Part shown: positions 5,761-7,826 of the stretch, one piece after another
Layout: each line of letters starts with the position of its first letter
Numbering within the stretch: position 1 is the stretch's first letter
Assembly (NCBI GenBank): GCA_021815005.1
Contig: JAKAHL010000085.1
Location: 1 to 7,826, forward strand
Direction of reading: 5' to 3'
DNA: 7,826 nucleotides
DNA from: Chloroflexota bacterium
Lineage (GTDB): Bacteria > Chloroflexota > Limnocylindria > Limnocylindrales > CSP1-4
Position numbers and translations under genes: made by a program
The notes under the pieces: model-generated
What the model was told of the DNA's origin: nothing
Database searches by the model: none
The model's input: only the letters and a program-made list of their open reading frames with translations

Positions 5761-6774
5761 ATGTCCAACCTTCTGCTGCACGACGATTTGTCCCCCGACC
5801 CCGACCCCTCCGCCATCCCGACCCAGACACCCTCGACCGCGCCCGCCGATTCCGCCGGCCCGCTCGCGTTCGCCCCTGTTCCCTCCGAGCTGCCGGCTGC
5901 GGGCGCCGCTCCGGCCCGACCGCCGGTCCGCCGGCGCCTGCCACGCGGCGCGAGCACCCTGGTGACCGCCGCGCTGGCCGCCGTGCTCGCCTCGGCGACG
6001 ACGCTCACCGTCGCTGGCTACGTGGCCCCCGTCGGCCCCGCCCCAGCCGCAGCCGGCGCGAGTGCGTCCGCGGGCGGCGTGACGGCCAGCACCGTGGCTG
6101 CGACGACGACCTCCGACCTCACCTCGGTCGTGGCGGCGGCCAAGAAGTCCGTCGTGACCGTCCAGGTCCAGGCGACGGTGTCGCTCGGCGGCTTCGGCGG
6201 CTTCGGCGGCTTCGGCGGCTACAACTCGGTCCAGACGGCCGGTGTCGGCTCGGGCGTCATCGTCAGCTCCGACGGCTACATCCTCACGGCGCAGCACGTC
6301 GTGGAGGGCGCCTCGAGCGTGACGGTGACCACGTCAAACGGCAAGACGTACGACGCCACCGTCGTGGCCACGTCGCCCACCGCCGACGTGGCGCTGATCA
6401 AGATCAACGCGACCGGCCTGCGCGCGGCGCCCATCTCCCACAGCGGCGTGGCGGCGGGCGAGGTGGTCCTCGCGATCGGCGACCCGCTCGGCCAGTACGC
6501 AGACTCGGTCACGCTGGGCATCGTCTCCGGCACGGACCGCACCATCCAAGTTGCCGACCAGACCACGGGCGCCGCGGTCACGCGCTCCAACCTGATCCAG
6601 ACCGACGCCGCCCTCAACGAGGGCAACAGCGGTGGCCCGCTGATCACCACGAGCGGTCAGGTCGTCGGGATCGCCACGGCCACCTCGACATCGGCCCAGG
6701 GGCTCGGGTTTGCGACCCCGGTCAGCGCCGCGGCCTCGCTGCTCGCCAAGGTGGGCATCTCCGCGTCGGCCTGA
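5761..6774 (+). CDS. HtrA-like membrane-anchored trypsin-fold serine protease, no PDZ domain
   Basis: A 337-residue S1C-family protease. Residues 1-60 are a Pro/Ala-rich, disordered cytoplasmic tail ending in basic RRRLPRG. A single hydrophobic segment (about 64-89) anchors it, placing the rest outside the membrane. After an Ala/Thr-rich linker the catalytic domain runs from about 119 to 332, with H179 in TAQHVVEG, D209 in TADVALIKI and S290 in NEGNSGGPL, a complete triad. The conserved GSGVIVSSDGYILTA precedes the histidine. The protein ends at the end of the protease domain, so the PDZ domain of typical HtrA/DegP (350-450 residues or more) is absent. GGFGGFGGFGG (143-153) is inserted in the first protease strand region. 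AGGAG 7 nt before the ATG supports the start. The likely role is extracytoplasmic protein quality control; substrates are unknown. Neighbours give no functional hint. Confidence 0.93.
   Translation: MSNLLLHDDLSPDPDPSAIPTQTPSTAPADSAGPLAFAPVPSELPAAGAAPARPPVRRRLPRGASTLVTAALAAVLASATTLTVAGYVAPVGPAPAAAGASASAGGVTASTVAATTTSDLTSVVAAAKKSVVTVQVQATVSLGGFGGFGGFGGYNSVQTAGVGSGVIVSSDGYILTAQHVVEGASSVTVTTSNGKTYDATVVATSPTADVALIKINATGLRAAPISHSGVAAGEVVLAIGDPLGQYADSVTLGIVSGTDRTIQVADQTTGAAVTRSNLIQTDAALNEGNSGGPLITTSGQVVGIATATSTSAQGLGFATPVSAAASLLAKVGISASA
6187..6219 (+). repeat. Tandem 9-bp repeat encoding Gly-Gly-Phe units
   Basis: GGCGGCTTC is repeated three times in exact tandem (6187-6213), followed by a partial fourth copy, GGCGGC (6214-6219), inside the protease gene. 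It encodes GGFGGFGGFGG. The copies are identical at the DNA level, so the unit may expand or contract in frame by slippage. Confidence 0.85.
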
Positions 6775-6776
6775 CG

Positions 6777-6798
6777 GGAGCGCACCACGAACCGCTCC
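6777..6798 (+). terminator. Weak hairpin after the protease stop codon
   Basis: GGAGCG (6777-6782) pairs with CGCTCC (6793-6798) around a 10-nt loop, starting 2 nt past the stop. There is no T-run, so termination is only suggested by position. The longer hairpin at 6818-6860 is a stronger candidate. Confidence 0.25.
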
Positions 6799-6817
6799 GG
6801 TCGAGGCGCGCGGTTGC

Positions 6818-6860
6818 CGGGGCCGTCGCGGCGGGGATGACCTGCTTCGCGACGGCCTCG
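6818..6860 (+). terminator. Long GC-rich hairpin between protease and dehydrogenase genes
   Basis: GGCCGTCGCG (6821-6830) and CGCGACGGCC (6848-6857) are perfect 10-bp complements around a 17-nt loop. The stem extends three more pairs outwards (6818-6820 with 6858-6860, one of them G-U). It lies 43 nt after the protease stop. It is probably a transcription terminator or mRNA end stabiliser; no T-tract follows. Confidence 0.45.
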
Positions 6861-6891
6861 CGCCGCGCACCGCCTCAGCGCCCGGGCCCGG

Positions 6892-6911
6892 GGCAGGGCT
6901 AGAGTCCTGCC
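6892..6911 (+). promoter_or_regulatory. Inverted repeat around a possible -10 element for the dehydrogenase gene
   Basis: GGCAGG (6892-6897) and CCTGCC (6906-6911) flank TAGAGT (6900-6905), which fits a TAnnnT-type -10 about 39 bp before the start codon. No convincing -35 is seen 16-18 bp upstream. If used, this promoter would be overlapped by the repeat, as with a repressor site. Confidence 0.28.
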
Positions 6912-6943
6912 GAAGGCCACGCGATAGGAAGGGAGCGTCGTCC

Positions 6944-7741
6944 ATGCAGCCGACCGGCAAAGTCATCGTCGTCACCGGTGCCGGCAGCGGCATGGGCCGC
7001 GAGGTGGCCCTGGAGCTGCTCCGGCGCGGCGCCAAGGTTGCCGCCGTGGACGTCAACGAGGCGACGCTCGCCGAGACGGCCGTCCTGGCCGGGCCCGGCG
7101 CAGCGATCTCGACCCACCTGGCCGACATCACCGACAGGGAGGCCGTCGAGGCGCTGCCCTCGGTGGTGGCGGCCCGCCACGGCCCGGCGGACGGCGTGAT
7201 CCACTGCGCAGGGATCATCCAGCCGTTCGTGAGGCTGGCGGACCTGTCTTACGAGCAGATCGACCGCGTGATGAACGTGAACTGGCGCGGCACGCTGCAC
7301 ATGACCAAGGCGTTCCTGCCGGTGCTGCTGGCGCGGCCCGAGGGGCACATCGTGAACATCTCGAGCATGGGCGGGTTCCTGCCCGTGCCCGGGCAGACCG
7401 TGTACGGGGCCTCGAAGGCCGCCGTGAAACTCATGACCGAGGGGTTGCACGCCGAGCTGCGGGGGACCCGGGTCCACGTGACGGTGGTGTTCCCGGGCGC
7501 CGTGGCCACCAACATCACGCAGAACTCCGGCGTGGCCATCCCGGCCATGGCGGGCGGCGGCAAGCAGCCCAGGACCACCACCGCGCAGGCGGCTGCCCGC
7601 AAGATCGTCGAGGGAATGGTCAGCAACCGCTACCGTGTTCTGGTGGGCGGCGACGCCTCGATGATGGACAGGCTGGTCCGGCTGGCCCCGGGTTTTGCTG
7701 CCGGGTTCATCGCCAAGCAGATGGAGTCGCTCCTCCGGTAG
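6944..7741 (+). CDS. Short-chain dehydrogenase/reductase (SDR), classical type
   Basis: A 265-residue NAD(P)-dependent oxidoreductase of normal classical SDR length. The cofactor motif TGAGSGMG (11-18) opens the Rossmann fold, and D36 at the end of the second strand favours NAD(H). The usual NNAG is HCAG (87-90). The catalytic residues are in place: N113 in NVNWRG, S141 in NISSMGG, and Y154/K158 in YGASK. PGAVATNI (185-192) follows as in many reductases of acyl or hydroxy substrates. The C-terminal segment (LVRLAPGFAAGFIAKQMESLL) is amphipathic and may touch a membrane or form a lid. GGAAGGGAG at 6927-6935 supports the ATG. The substrate cannot be told from the sequence, and the flanking hairpins suggest it is transcribed alone. 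Confidence 0.92.
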   Translation: MQPTGKVIVVTGAGSGMGREVALELLRRGAKVAAVDVNEATLAETAVLAGPGAAISTHLADITDREAVEALPSVVAARHGPADGVIHCAGIIQPFVRLADLSYEQIDRVMNVNWRGTLHMTKAFLPVLLARPEGHIVNISSMGGFLPVPGQTVYGASKAAVKLMTEGLHAELRGTRVHVTVVFPGAVATNITQNSGVAIPAMAGGGKQPRTTTAQAAARKIVEGMVSNRYRVLVGGDASMMDRLVRLAPGFAAGFIAKQMESLLR

Positions 7742-7751
7742 TCAGGCGGGT

Positions 7752-7774
7752 CCGGGGGCCGAGCCGGCCCCCGG
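7752..7774 (+). terminator. Terminator-like hairpin after the dehydrogenase gene
   Basis: CCGGGGGCC (7752-7760) and GGCCCCCGG (7766-7774) are perfect 9-bp complements around a 5-nt loop, starting 11 nt after the stop codon. The position and strength suggest termination, although no T-tract follows. The remaining 52 bp to the window edge hold nothing recognisable. Confidence 0.5.
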
Positions 7775-7826
7775 CTGGCCGCTCCCCGCAACGCGGGCCG
7801 GTCCCGCCCGGGGCGCGGCGCCCGAG

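Noticed and set aside
5558..5944. N-terminal extension of the NuoF-like protein up to an ATG at 5944
   Set aside because: The extension is low-complexity, runs antisense into the protease gene, and family similarity begins only at 5557.
1..7826. Search for mobile elements, CRISPR arrays, tRNA or rRNA genes
   Set aside because: No transposase or integrase motifs, no spaced direct repeats and no tRNA-like cloverleaf or rRNA segment were seen.

Overview
The window is a very GC-rich (roughly 70% or more) bacterial chromosome segment with GTG starts, short overlaps between genes and only one clearly AT-rich patch. The base composition and gene types (UTRA-type GntR regulator, NuoF-like flavoprotein with a 3Fe-4S ferredoxin, HtrA-like protease with a proline-rich N-terminus) fit a Chloroflexota or actinobacterial lineage. 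The sequence alone does not decide between them.

Left half (1-3973): a corrinoid (vitamin B12) methyl-transfer support module arranged around one divergent promoter region (2318-2474). Leftwards run a DUF1638 protein (1568-2317) and, overlapping it, a RACo-type corrinoid-protein activator with an N-terminal 2Fe-2S domain and a C-terminal ASKHA/DUF4445 domain (start at 1575, running off the left edge). Rightwards run a GntR/HutC-type regulator (2475-3296) and, overlapping its stop codon, an MtaC/MtbC-type corrinoid protein with a D-x-H-x-x-G cobalamin motif (3293-3973). A perfect 9-bp inverted repeat with an 8-bp spacer sits on the TATATA element between the two operons and is a good candidate for the regulator's operator. 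The corrinoid protein would carry a methyl group from a donor, RACo would use ATP and an electron to rescue it when the cobalt becomes oxidised, and the GntR protein would sense a related small molecule. No substrate methyltransferase (for example of the MttB type) lies in the window, so the methyl donor is unknown.

Middle (4068-5557, minus): a two-gene redox operon, convergent with the corrinoid operon, encoding a NuoF-like FMN/Fe-S oxidoreductase and a small 3Fe-4S-type ferredoxin with an ATGA overlap. It could be an electron supplier, but a link to RACo is inference only.

Right part (5761-7741, plus): a membrane-anchored HtrA-like serine protease without a PDZ domain and with a small GGF tandem repeat, then a short-chain dehydrogenase/reductase. 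These look like ordinary housekeeping or accessory genes with their own intergenic hairpins. No RNA genes, CRISPR arrays, insertion sequences or attachment sites were recognised. All intergenic gaps are under about 210 bp.
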